64,000 bases of DNA, taken from Chitinophagales bacterium. Its GTDB lineage: Bacteria; Bacteroidota; Bacteroidia; Chitinophagales; LD1. The notes under the pieces are model-generated. The model did no database searches, was not told the origin of the DNA, and saw only the letters and a program-made list of their open reading frames with translations. Numbering within the stretch: position 1 is the first letter of the stretch; the number at the start of each line of letters is the position of its first letter. Position numbers and translations under genes: made by a program. Below are positions 1 to 8,207 of this stretch, piece by piece. The stretch covers positions 62,001 to 126,000 of the forward strand of contig JAHBTS010000004.1 of assembly GCA_019638515.1 (NCBI GenBank), written 5' to 3'.

Positions 1-166
1 GGTATGGAAACATGCTGCCACCACGCTCGACTATATTTTGCTCCGCAAAAACGGTTTGCCCGTAAAGGCTGCCTACCGCTATATTAGCACACTGCGCAAA
101 GAATGGAAGAAAGGCAAGTTCGACCTGAGCGACCACTACGGAGTGGTGCTCGAAATAAAATTTTAA
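1..166 (+). CDS. C-terminal end of an endonuclease/exonuclease/phosphatase (EEP) family protein (partial)
   Basis: The reading frame that starts at base 2 is open from the window edge and stops with TAA at 164-166, giving the last 54 residues of a protein. It contains LDYILLRKNG and ends SDHYGVVLEIKF. In EEP-fold metal-dependent hydrolases (DNase I, sphingomyelinase, inositol phosphatase types) the last core motif is S-D-H, with Asp and His in the active site, followed by a final beta strand, and this fits well. Substrate and total length cannot be told because the N-terminal part lies outside the window. It converges on the threonine synthase gene, with 20 bp between the two stops. Confidence 0.6.
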   Translation, partial: VWKHAATTLDYILLRKNGLPVKAAYRYISTLRKEWKKGKFDLSDHYGVVLEIKF

Positions 167-186
167 ACCTGCTTGTAATACGGGTC

Positions 187-1488
187 TTATCGAAGCAAAT
201 ACTGTTGTAAACTTTCGTAACTATTCTCTATTGGTATTGCTTTCTTTTCTTTGGCAGCAAGGCTCGAAAGCGCCTCCGGTATGGCTATTGGTTGCATTAA
301 AGTATGCTCCACCACCTCTAAAAATTTAGCCGGATGTGCTGTTTCTAAAAATATGCCGCTTGTTTCCGGATGTTGGTTTATATACTGTTGAAGTGCTAAA
401 AAACCTACGGCTCCGTGTGGGTCGGCAATGTAATTGTGGTTAGCTTTTAGATGGCGCATAGCTTCTTTGGTAACCTCATCAGAAAACGAAAAACCACTCA
501 GTTGCTGCTGCATTCTTGAGGCACTGTTTTCAAACAATGCTTGCATACGGGCAAAGTTGCTCGGATTGCCTACATCCATAGCATTAGAAATAGTTTGCAC
601 CGATGGCTGCGGTTGGTAAATTCCCTCTGAAAGATAGCGTGGAACTACGTTGTTTGCATTGGTAGCAGCAATAAATTTACTAATTGGTAAACCCATTTTT
701 TGGGCAATAAGTCCGGCAGTAAGGTTGCCGAAATTGCCGCTTGGCACACTCACCGCCAGTGGGCGGCTGCGGCTTACTTGCCATGCCTGCGCTACAGCCC
801 AAAAGTAGTAAAACGATTGTGGAATAAGCCTTGCCAAGTTTATAGAATTGGCCGATGCCAACCGTATTTTTGCTTGCAATGTGCTATCTGCAAAAGCCTG
901 CTTTACTAAGCGCTGGCAATCATCGAAAGTGCCATTTACTTCAAGAGCCGCAATATTATTGCCCAAAGTGGTAAGTTGCTTCTCTTGCAGCGGGCTTACC
1001 TTGCCCGATGGGTAAAGAATTGTAACCGAAATTCCTTCTACGTTTAAAAAAGCATTGGCAACTGCACTTCCTGTATCGCCCGATGTGGCTACCAGTATTT
1101 TTATATCGGCAGCGGCTCCTTTATTTAGTACCGAAAAGAGGCGAGCCATAAACCTTGCACCCACATCTTTAAATGCCAAGGTGGGACCATGAAAAAGCTC
1201 CAACGAAAAAACATTTGGTGCCACATTTACCAACGGAATGGGGAAATTTAAAGCCTCGCAAACAATTTGCTCTATTGCTGCTTTGCTTACATCTGCATCT
1301 AAAAACTGCTCGGCAATGGCAATGCCTATTTCTTGCAATGAAAGATGCGGCAGTGCCTCAAAAAAAGAGGTAGGAAGCTGCGGTATGCTTTCGGGCATAA
1401 AAAGCCCTTCGCTGCCTTGAATGCCTGTGAGTACAGCTTCGGTTAGGTTTACCCTTTTACCGGGTTGAAGCAGGTTATAAAATTTCAT
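187..1488 (-). CDS. thrC: Threonine synthase
   Basis: PLP enzyme that converts O-phospho-L-homoserine to threonine in the cytoplasm, the last step of threonine synthesis. The protein has 433 residues, normal for the bacterial family. It opens with the typical N-terminal segment (MKFYNLLQPG). The PLP lysine is K107 in HGPTLAFKDVG, and the phosphate-binding SGDTGSA loop is at 136-142. A conserved VPSGNFGN segment lies near the middle. The next gene upstream on the same strand is recA, which ends in a strong terminator, so thrC is probably transcribed on its own. No other threonine-pathway gene is in the window. Confidence 0.96.
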   Translation of the reverse strand: MKFYNLLQPGKRVNLTEAVLTGIQGSEGLFMPESIPQLPTSFFEALPHLSLQEIGIAIAEQFLDADVSKAAIEQIVCEALNFPIPLVNVAPNVFSLELFHGPTLAFKDVGARFMARLFSVLNKGAAADIKILVATSGDTGSAVANAFLNVEGISVTILYPSGKVSPLQEKQLTTLGNNIAALEVNGTFDDCQRLVKQAFADSTLQAKIRLASANSINLARLIPQSFYYFWAVAQAWQVSRSRPLAVSVPSGNFGNLTAGLIAQKMGLPISKFIAATNANNVVPRYLSEGIYQPQPSVQTISNAMDVGNPSNFARMQALFENSASRMQQQLSGFSFSDEVTKEAMRHLKANHNYIADPHGAVGFLALQQYINQHPETSGIFLETAHPAKFLEVVEHTLMQPIAIPEALSSLAAKEKKAIPIENSYESLQQYLLR

Positions 1489-1543
1489 CTTTAAGCAAAT
1501 GGTTTACACAAAAAAACATTTTTAATTCATAGTTAGTATTGGC

Positions 1544-1579
1544 TAAAAAAAAGAGGCTGCCTACAAAAGACAGCCTCTT
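1544..1579 (-). terminator. Rho-independent terminator of recA
   Basis: Nine-base stem AAGAGGCTG/CAGCCTCTT (1551-1559 with 1571-1579) followed on the minus strand by a run of T (complement of the A-run at 1545-1550). It lies 21 bp beyond the recA stop codon. Confidence 0.85.
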
Positions 1580-1599
1580 CCTTTTTAAAAACAATACAA

Positions 1600-2637
1600 C
1601 TAATCTTCGTTGCCGCCTTTTTCGGTTTTTACCACCTCAATTCCGGCTAAATATTTCTCTTTTATCTTGTTTTCTATTTCGCTCATCATGCCCGGATTAT
1701 CTTCCAGCAGTTGCTTTACAGAATCGCGCCCCTGCCCCAGTTTGGTACCTTCGTAGCTGTACCACGAACCGCTTTTTTGCAAGATGTTTAATTCGGTTCC
1801 CAAATCCACAATTTCCCCACTTTTAGAAACTCCGGCTCCATACATAATATCGAACTCTGTGGTGCGGAAAGGAGGTGCCAATTTGTTTTTCACCACTTTT
1901 ACTTTGGTGCGGTTACCCACCACCTCGTCTTTATCTTTTATTTGTCCAATTCTGCGAATATCTATACGCACCGAAGAGTAGAATTTAAGCGCATTACCAC
2001 CGGTGGTAGTTTCGGGGCTGCCAAACATTACGCCAATTTTATCGCGCAATTGGTTAATAAAAATACAGCAGCAGCCTGTTTTAGAAATAGTTCCGGTAAG
2101 TTTGCGCAGCGCCTGGCTCATAAGCCGCGCCTGCAATCCCATTTTGCTTTCGCCCATTTCGCCTTCTAATTCACCGCGCGGCACCAAGGCGGCAACAGAG
2201 TCTATTACGCAAATATCTATTGCTCCGGAGCGAATTAAATGCTCTGCAATATCCAATGCCTGCTCGCCATCATCGGGCTGGGAAATAAGCAGGTTGGCAC
2301 AATCTATTCCCAATTTTTCGGCATACGATTTATCGAAGGCATGCTCTGCATCAATAAAAGCAGCAATACCGCCATTTTTTTGGGCATTGGCAATTGCCTG
2401 CATTGCCAAGGTGGTTTTGCCGGAGCTTTCCGGCCCGTAAATTTCTACTACTCTTCCTTTGGGAAAACCGCCAATGCCAAGGGCAATATCTAATCCAATA
2501 GAACCGGTAGAAATTATTTCTGCTGCGGCAATTTTAGAATCGCCCAACTTCATTACTGTGCCCTTTCCATAGGCTTTATCTAATTTTTCAACTGTAAGTT
2601 GAAGCGCTTTTAGCTTTTCGTTTACTGCATTACTCAT
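1600..2637 (-). CDS. recA: Recombinase RecA
   Basis: DNA-dependent ATPase that forms filaments on single-stranded DNA, catalyses strand exchange and activates LexA-type self-cleavage. The protein has 345 residues. The Walker A motif GPESSGKT is at 68-75, FIDAEHAFD follows, and the L2 DNA-binding loop is in [17 protein letters not shown]. The C-terminus is acidic and charged (EKGGNED), as is usual. The gene stands alone between a terminator downstream and a 321-bp gene-free stretch upstream. A possible TACGTTTG -7 box is present at 2680-2687 but lacks a -33 partner. Confidence 0.98.
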   Translation of the reverse strand: MSNAVNEKLKALQLTVEKLDKAYGKGTVMKLGDSKIAAAEIISTGSIGLDIALGIGGFPKGRVVEIYGPESSGKTTLAMQAIANAQKNGGIAAFIDAEHAFDKSYAEKLGIDCANLLISQPDDGEQALDIAEHLIRSGAIDICVIDSVAALVPRGELEGEMGESKMGLQARLMSQALRKLTGTISKTGCCCIFINQLRDKIGVMFGSPETTTGGNALKFYSSVRIDIRRIGQIKDKDEVVGNRTKVKVVKNKLAPPFRTTEFDIMYGAGVSKSGEIVDLGTELNILQKSGSWYSYEGTKLGQGRDSVKQLLEDNPGMMSEIENKIKEKYLAGIEVVKTEKGGNED

Positions 2638-2958
2638 ACGAGATTTCTTTTTAAAAACGGGTTAGAAAAACAATTACGGCAAACGTAACTTATTTTTCTG
2701 TTTGTGAGGAATGTTGCAAACTTCTTAGTGTAAAAAACTACACGTCAAAAGTTGTTCTGCTATCAAACGCAATTGGTATTCTAAATAAAAAGATAGCAAA
2801 AAAGAATTCCCTATTGATAATTCAATTATATACAAACTGTATTTGTGCAGTTCCATAAATGATGTATTTCTATTTTGTCCTTACTGTTGGGTTACCTATT
2901 AGGAGTTTCATACCCAAACAACATCTACACAATAATCATTGAATAATAAAACACAAGT
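2638..2958. other. Gene-free AT-rich stretch between recA and the dlt-like cluster
   Basis: About 320 bp with no convincing reading frame or RNA gene. It holds the recA upstream region and the downstream end of the MBOAT transcription unit. I see no clear hairpin terminator for the MBOAT gene. Confidence 0.6.
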
Positions 2959-4431
2959 CTAAAACTGAAAATAAACAAATGGTGTTTCACTTGTTTTCAT
3001 ATAGATACCCAAAAGGAATATGATAAGCGCATAAATACTCCAACGCAAGGGGCGTCTTAGATTGAATCCCAATCTTTCAATCGCATATTGCTGATTCCGA
3101 CCTGCCCATTCCATTAAAATAAAAAAGAATATCAAACCAAACATGGCTGCTGGTCTTATACTTGCGTTGCTGAATATGTCTATTTTAGGAATTGACAATA
3201 TAGATACTGAAAAAATTTTTGAAAAGTAATCTACTGCAAACGAAAGGCTCTCGGATCTGAAAAATACCATTCCAAGTGTCATTAAAATAAATGTTTGAAA
3301 CATTTTGACTATGACTTTTGGCTTAGGAATTCCCCAATAATATGTTTCAATTATATTCGGTTTATACATGGCGCCTGATAAAATAAGGGGAATAAAAAGT
3401 AACCCATTATATGCTCCCCATAATATAAACGTCCATCGATCTCCATGCCATAACCCACAAATTACAAAATTTACAGTTATAGCTAAGATCATTCCCCATT
3501 TTCCCCATTTACGCCATATGAAATTTAAAGGCATAAATATGTAATCTGTTAGCCATGTAGTAAATGAAAGATGCCACCTACGCCAAAACTCTGCAACATT
3601 TTGTGAAAACAACGGATAGTCAAAATTCTTTGTGATATTGAAACCTAATACCTTTGCTATCCCAGTTGCCATATCTGAGTATCCTGAAAAATCAGCATAC
3701 AATTGAATTAACGCCAACATTGCAGCAAAAAGCAAGGTACTACCCGTTTGCAAATGAATATCTCCATCAAATACTTGATTTACATATCCTACAAGGTTAT
3801 CTGCAATTACTGCTTTCTTAAATAGACCCCATAAAATTTGTCTTAGCCCATCTACCACACCCAAATAACTAAATACCCGTTTATTCTGAAGTTGAGGAAT
3901 TAAGGTTGCGGGTCGATCAATTGGCCCGGCAAGAATACAAGGGAAAAAAGCAATATAGGTAGCAAAGTCAATAAAATTGTATGTAGGCTCTATTTCTTCT
4001 TGATATATATCAATAATATAGCTTAACAATCTAAAGGTATAGAAACTTATTCCAATAGGTATAATAATCTTAATGGTGTGGAGGTTCGTCTGCAATCCTA
4101 TAGTTTCTAATAACTCTTTGACTGAGGATATAAAAAAATTGAAGTACTTAAAATATAACAAAACACCAACTCCAAAAACTATACCCAAAGAATATAACAG
4201 TCTTTTTTTTCTCTCAGTTTTTGTCTTAAAAACAGCTATTCCTAAAATGTAAAAAACTATAGTTGAGATTATTAGTAAGGGCAATATTTTCCAACTTACC
4301 CAAGAGTAAAATATATAGCTTGCAATGAGCAAGAGTATATTTTGCATTCTTGTTTTTTCCCAAAATACAAAATAGTAAACTGCAAAAACTAGAATAAAGA
4401 ATATACAAAAATTAAACGAGTTAAAAATCAT
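2959..4431 (-). CDS. MBOAT-family membrane O-acyltransferase (DltB/AlgI-like)
   Basis: Polytopic inner-membrane protein of 490 residues with about ten hydrophobic segments, typical of the DltB/AlgI group that moves an acyl group from a cytoplasmic donor to an acceptor outside the membrane. The two family histidines are visible: H287 in FWRRWHLSFTTWL and H329 in ICGLWHGDRWTF. The conserved ADFSGYSDMATG segment is near 246-257. It is the last gene of a minus-strand run with an acyl carrier protein, a GNAT and an adenylating enzyme. This makes a DltB-like role likelier than alginate acetylation. The acyl group and acceptor are unknown. The AT-rich composition matches the rest of the cluster and differs from flanking genes. 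Confidence 0.9.
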   Translation of the reverse strand: MIFNSFNFCIFFILVFAVYYFVFWEKTRMQNILLLIASYIFYSWVSWKILPLLIISTIVFYILGIAVFKTKTERKKRLLYSLGIVFGVGVLLYFKYFNFFISSVKELLETIGLQTNLHTIKIIIPIGISFYTFRLLSYIIDIYQEEIEPTYNFIDFATYIAFFPCILAGPIDRPATLIPQLQNKRVFSYLGVVDGLRQILWGLFKKAVIADNLVGYVNQVFDGDIHLQTGSTLLFAAMLALIQLYADFSGYSDMATGIAKVLGFNITKNFDYPLFSQNVAEFWRRWHLSFTTWLTDYIFMPLNFIWRKWGKWGMILAITVNFVICGLWHGDRWTFILWGAYNGLLFIPLILSGAMYKPNIIETYYWGIPKPKVIVKMFQTFILMTLGMVFFRSESLSFAVDYFSKIFSVSILSIPKIDIFSNASIRPAAMFGLIFFFILMEWAGRNQQYAIERLGFNLRRPLRWSIYALIIFLLGIYMKTSETPFVYFQF

Positions 4432-4510
4432 TCTCCAAAACTTAACTACAATCTATAATAATCTTTGCATAATACTCTTTAAAATAGCTTTACATATAGT
4501 AGCACTTAAT

Positions 4511-4750
4511 TTACAATTTTGACTCTATTAGCTCTATCAATGTTCCCATATTCTTTAACTTATTAAGTTCTTTGAGCTTAAACTTTACATTAAAAGTTGC
4601 TTCAATTTCTGTAATAATTTGCATATGAGATAGTGAATCCCAACCATCAACATCTTTTGCTGTTAATTCATCTCGCAATTCAAAACGATTGTGCTTTAAT
4701 ACCTTTACAAGGATTTCATGAATCTTACTTAAAACTTCTGTTCTTTCCAT
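4511..4750 (-). CDS. Acyl carrier protein (DltC-like)
   Basis: Small acidic carrier of 79 residues. The phosphopantetheine attachment serine is S39 in DGWDSLSHMQ, followed by the usual helix II and the ATFNVKFKLKEL segment. It lies 1 bp downstream of the GNAT gene and 79 bp before the MBOAT gene. It most likely carries the acid activated by the adenylating enzyme encoded upstream and presents it to the MBOAT protein, as DltC does between DltA and DltB. It is clearly not the housekeeping fatty-acid ACP: the DSL context differs, and no fab genes are adjacent. Confidence 0.9.
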   Translation of the reverse strand: MERTEVLSKIHEILVKVLKHNRFELRDELTAKDVDGWDSLSHMQIITEIEATFNVKFKLKELNKLKNMGTLIELIESKL

Positions 4751-4751
4751 T

Positions 4752-5417
4752 TTACTTTTTATCTTTTTCCATTAATAGTTTAGTGTGATACGGTAAGTAG
4801 GCTAGTATTTGGTTATTCTTGGACTCAACTCTTTTTACAATCCTATATCCAGCCTTTTGATATGCCCTAATGGCACTAATATTGTTCTCAAAAACTTGCA
4901 CATACGATTTTATGCCGTGTTCATGTTGATTATACACTTTCTCTAGGTGTTTCTCAATAATTTTTCCAATTATACCTTTTCCTTTGTGTTCGGTTGTTAC
5001 AAACCCATATTCTAGTTGATGCGTATTTATTTCTCTCTCAATTTGAATATCTTTCAACACATTCATAATATCATATAAATGCGCAATATTCTTTTTAGGT
5101 AAGAAATAACCCAATAGATTACTTTTTAATACCGATGATGGCATATTATCTTCATTTTCTCCTTCTATCCAACCACCGAAAGCAGCAATGGGCAACCCTC
5201 TAAATTCTGCAACTATGAAACTGCTCAACGAAAATTCACAACCGTCTATTCCTTCTTCAAACATTTGAGTTAAATACTTCTTTAGCTCTAATTCTTCTAT
5301 GCAAAAGATTTTCGACAGTCCTATTATGGATGTACCACTTTTCTCGGCACTAATTACTGTTTCAACTAAAAAGGGAATGTCGCTATCCTGGGCTTGTCGA
5401 AACAAATACTCACTCAT
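4752..5417 (-). CDS. GNAT-family N-acyltransferase
   Basis: Protein of 221 residues with the GNAT fold. The acetyl-CoA loop is HKGKGIIGKIIEKHLEKV, preceded by a beta-4 strand (EYGFVTTE). A typical closing AYQKAGYRIVKRV segment follows, in which a fold residue often recurs as A-x-x-x-Y-x-K-x-G-F/Y. Its start codon overlaps the 3' end of the adenylating enzyme gene by 8 bp, so the two are translationally coupled, and the ACP follows after 1 bp. It may acylate the amino group of the residue loaded on the ACP, or the acceptor. That role is inferred from position only. Confidence 0.8.
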   Translation of the reverse strand: MSEYLFRQAQDSDIPFLVETVISAEKSGTSIIGLSKIFCIEELELKKYLTQMFEEGIDGCEFSLSSFIVAEFRGLPIAAFGGWIEGENEDNMPSSVLKSNLLGYFLPKKNIAHLYDIMNVLKDIQIEREINTHQLEYGFVTTEHKGKGIIGKIIEKHLEKVYNQHEHGIKSYVQVFENNISAIRAYQKAGYRIVKRVESKNNQILAYLPYHTKLLMEKDKK

Positions 5418-6915
5418 TTTCTATACGTTTCTTAATCTGTACTCTATCTATTTTATCACTACTATTAACTGCAAATCTAGATACAAAATGATACCTTGTA
5501 GGTATCATGTACACTGGTATCTTTGAATATAGATATTCTTTTAGTTCTTCAACTAAAGATATTCGTTCATTTGACTCTATGGCTAATGCTATCTCAGTAT
5601 TATTTGAACTATTTGTAAAGGTAACTGCAACAACATTTATATCTTTTAAGAACTCCCTACAATGAAACTCTATCTCACCCAATTCTATTCTATACCCTTG
5701 TATCTTAACTTGGCTATCAGCACGTCCAATAAAATCAAAGTTTCCTGTGGAATTTCTCACACACAAATCCCCTGTTCTATAAAATCTAATTTCCCTGCCT
5801 TCAATATTCTTAAAAAAGAATTTTTCTTTATTCATTTTATCATTATTGTAGTAACCAGCCGTCAGCTGTTTACCACTTAAACACAATTCCCCCGCTTCTC
5901 CTATATCGGCAATTTCATTCTTCTCATCAAAAACCTCTATATAGCTGTTATACATTGCTTTACCAATAGATAAAACATCATTCTTCACCTCATTATTGCT
6001 GGTTCTGTTAAATGAATATCGTGTGCAATATATTGTGTTTTCTGTAGGCCCATATACATTATCAATTTGAGCATTGGGAACACACTTAGCCCACTCATTA
6101 ACAATTGACAAATAGAGTGCCTCTCCACAAAACATTGAATACTTCATTTTGGGGCAATCTATTTCATCAAAATATGGTCTTAGGTAATTAAGCATCGATG
6201 GCACCATTAGTGCCATTGTCAACTCGTGCTCATCCATCAACTCATAGATATAGCTATACTTAATTTTATCTTTAGGAATTGTATAAACACAACCTCCAAC
6301 TAACAGAGGTATTAAATAGGACACTACTGACAAATCAAATGTTAGTTCAAACATCTGTAAACAACGGTCTTCATGATTTAGCTCATAACCCAAATCCCAA
6401 AAAGATTCAACAAAGTACGCTAAATTCTCACGCGAGATAGGAACGCCCTTTGGAACACCTGTACTTCCTGATGTAAACAAAATATAAGCAATTCTCTTAT
6501 CATCTACACTTACAGGATTATACATCTCACCTAAAAAGCGTACATTATTGTATTTTGTTGCAATTGTATTAGAACCACCAAAATGTATCACCTTGTCAGT
6601 CGAGTCTAAAACTGTCGTAATATTTACTTGCTCTATAATTGAACAATTTCTTTCATGTGGAACATCAGGATTGATAGGAATATAAGCCTTGCCCTCTAGC
6701 CAAAGAGCGAAAATTGACGCGTATGTCTCTAAGTCATTATTTGCAATTAAAGCAATTACTTCATCTGAATTATCCTTTAACAGACTTCTTATACTACAAA
6801 CTCTCTCTCCAAGCTGTTTGTAAGTAAAATATTCTCCTCCTATATAGAAGGCGTTTCTCTCTGAAAATTTTTGAATTGAATTTAAAAATGGGCTTAAAAC
6901 TTTCTCTTGAAACAC
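5410..6915 (-). CDS. Amino-acid adenylation enzyme, DltA-like (AMP-binding family)
   Basis: Stand-alone adenylation protein of 501 residues, which would activate a carboxylic or amino acid with ATP and load it on the ACP. Core motifs are in order: A3 FTSGSTGVPKG at 147-157, YGPTENT, YRTGDL, GYRIELGEIE, and an A10-like NSSDKIDR near the C-terminus with the catalytic lysine. MFCGEAL before the YGPTE motif recalls the FCGE segment, with its conserved cysteine, of D-alanine ligase DltA. No condensation or carrier domain is fused. It is the first gene of the minus-strand run and faces the SGNH gene across 292 bp. The substrate could be D-Ala, another amino acid or a hydroxy acid. Confidence 0.85.
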   Translation of the reverse strand: MFQEKVLSPFLNSIQKFSERNAFYIGGEYFTYKQLGERVCSIRSLLKDNSDEVIALIANNDLETYASIFALWLEGKAYIPINPDVPHERNCSIIEQVNITTVLDSTDKVIHFGGSNTIATKYNNVRFLGEMYNPVSVDDKRIAYILFTSGSTGVPKGVPISRENLAYFVESFWDLGYELNHEDRCLQMFELTFDLSVVSYLIPLLVGGCVYTIPKDKIKYSYIYELMDEHELTMALMVPSMLNYLRPYFDEIDCPKMKYSMFCGEALYLSIVNEWAKCVPNAQIDNVYGPTENTIYCTRYSFNRTSNNEVKNDVLSIGKAMYNSYIEVFDEKNEIADIGEAGELCLSGKQLTAGYYNNDKMNKEKFFFKNIEGREIRFYRTGDLCVRNSTGNFDFIGRADSQVKIQGYRIELGEIEFHCREFLKDINVVAVTFTNSSNNTEIALAIESNERISLVEELKEYLYSKIPVYMIPTRYHFVSRFAVNSSDKIDRVQIKKRIENE

Positions 6916-7207
6916 GGTATGATTTTTATAACATTATATTGTTCAATATAGTCAAAAACTTACTTTTCTAATGTATTGTTTTGAACAAAAATATCCAATT
7001 GTACTGAATATTATGGTCTTCTTGTTTATACAACAATAAATATAACTCAACCCTTACTATTTATCGGTCATACTTATGCTATTTGTTTTTACTTTTGTTG
7101 AGTACTCTAATGCAAAACAACATAAAAAGCCAGCGTTAATTGGGTTTCTATTTATCTGAAGACTACTATATCTTTTTTCAAAAAATAATATCTACCTACC
7201 TAATTTA

Positions 7208-8158
7208 ATGATAACGTTTATTCAAAATCTATTGTTGTTTTTATTCTTTTCTGTCATAGTATATATTTTCTGTTTAACTTCAATGGGTATTTTTGGTTTA
7301 CCACTATTCCCACAAAATTTAAAATACAGAATCGGAGGTCCCGGGCATACCTACTCTAGGCTTTCGGAGGTAAAGAAAACACAAAACGTTGATGTGTTAT
7401 TTTTAGGTTCATCACATACTTATAGAGGCTTTGATACAAGAATGTATGAACATGTGGGCATAAAATCTTTCAACTTAGGAACCAGCGCCCAAACACCTAT
7501 ACAAACAGAAATACTGCTACATAGGTATTTAGATAGCCTACATCCCAAACTTGTAATATATGAGATATGCCCTGCTACTTTCTTGCTAGATGGAGTTGAG
7601 TCTTCTCTCGACCTTATTGCAAACGACCGAAACGATTTTGGCTCATTTAAAATGGCCTTAAAACTAAACAATGTAAAAACCTATAACTCGCTTATTTACG
7701 GTATTGTTCGCGATGCTCTCAATTTAAACACCAGCCATGTAGAATCTGCTAAAAAGGGTGATGACTTATATGTTTCTGGCGGCTTTGTTGAAAGAAAAGT
7801 GCAACATTTTAAACCAATTTTAAATGGAAAAGAAGAGATTGACATAAATGCAAACCAGTTAACGGCTTTTACACAAGTCATGCATCTTCTAAAAGAAAAA
7901 AATATTAAAACCATTCTTGTTAATGCACCTATTGCACCCATAAAATACCACGAATACGCAAACACTCAGTATTTTGATAGCCTCATGCAGACTTATGCAG
8001 ATTACTATAATTTCAACAATATATTACACCTGAACGATTCACTTCATTTTTACGACTCACACCACTTAAACCAAATAGGCGTAAAAATATTTAATGAGCA
8101 GTTAATTGAGATTATTAAAGAGAAAAAACTCTTGCCCAGCCAAGAGGCTTCCTTATAG
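7208..8158 (+). CDS. Membrane-anchored SGNH-hydrolase-like protein (DltD/AlgX-type role possible)
   Basis: Protein of 316 residues with one N-terminal membrane helix (about 5-30) and an extracytoplasmic domain. VDVLFLGSSHTYRGF carries a GSS motif that would provide the catalytic serine (S69), as in DltD and other SGNH acyltransferases. The distal HFYDSHHLNQIGVKIF supplies the D-x-x-H pair. It is divergent from the adenylation-GNAT-ACP-MBOAT run and shares its AT-rich composition, so it is probably the extracytoplasmic partner that hands the acyl group to the acceptor. At 316 residues it is shorter than typical DltD proteins. Similarity beyond the motifs is inferred, not shown. Confidence 0.65.
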   Translation: MITFIQNLLLFLFFSVIVYIFCLTSMGIFGLPLFPQNLKYRIGGPGHTYSRLSEVKKTQNVDVLFLGSSHTYRGFDTRMYEHVGIKSFNLGTSAQTPIQTEILLHRYLDSLHPKLVIYEICPATFLLDGVESSLDLIANDRNDFGSFKMALKLNNVKTYNSLIYGIVRDALNLNTSHVESAKKGDDLYVSGGFVERKVQHFKPILNGKEEIDINANQLTAFTQVMHLLKEKNIKTILVNAPIAPIKYHEYANTQYFDSLMQTYADYYNFNNILHLNDSLHFYDSHHLNQIGVKIFNEQLIEIIKEKKLLPSQEASL

Positions 8159-8207
8159 TACACCCTCCAAAAAAGGAAAACCCAAACTCTTTTTTACCTT
8201 CGCCTCC

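Noticed and set aside
2003..2440. Long antisense frame over recA
   Set aside because: It arises from recA codon structure and has no family resemblance.
2680..2687. TACGTTTG as recA promoter -7 box
   Set aside because: No TTTG at the expected 18-20 bp; too weak to list as a promoter.
8106..8207. Upstream extension of the CBS-domain cysteine synthase
   Set aside because: It overlaps the end of the SGNH gene, and residues before ATG 8208 do not resemble the family.
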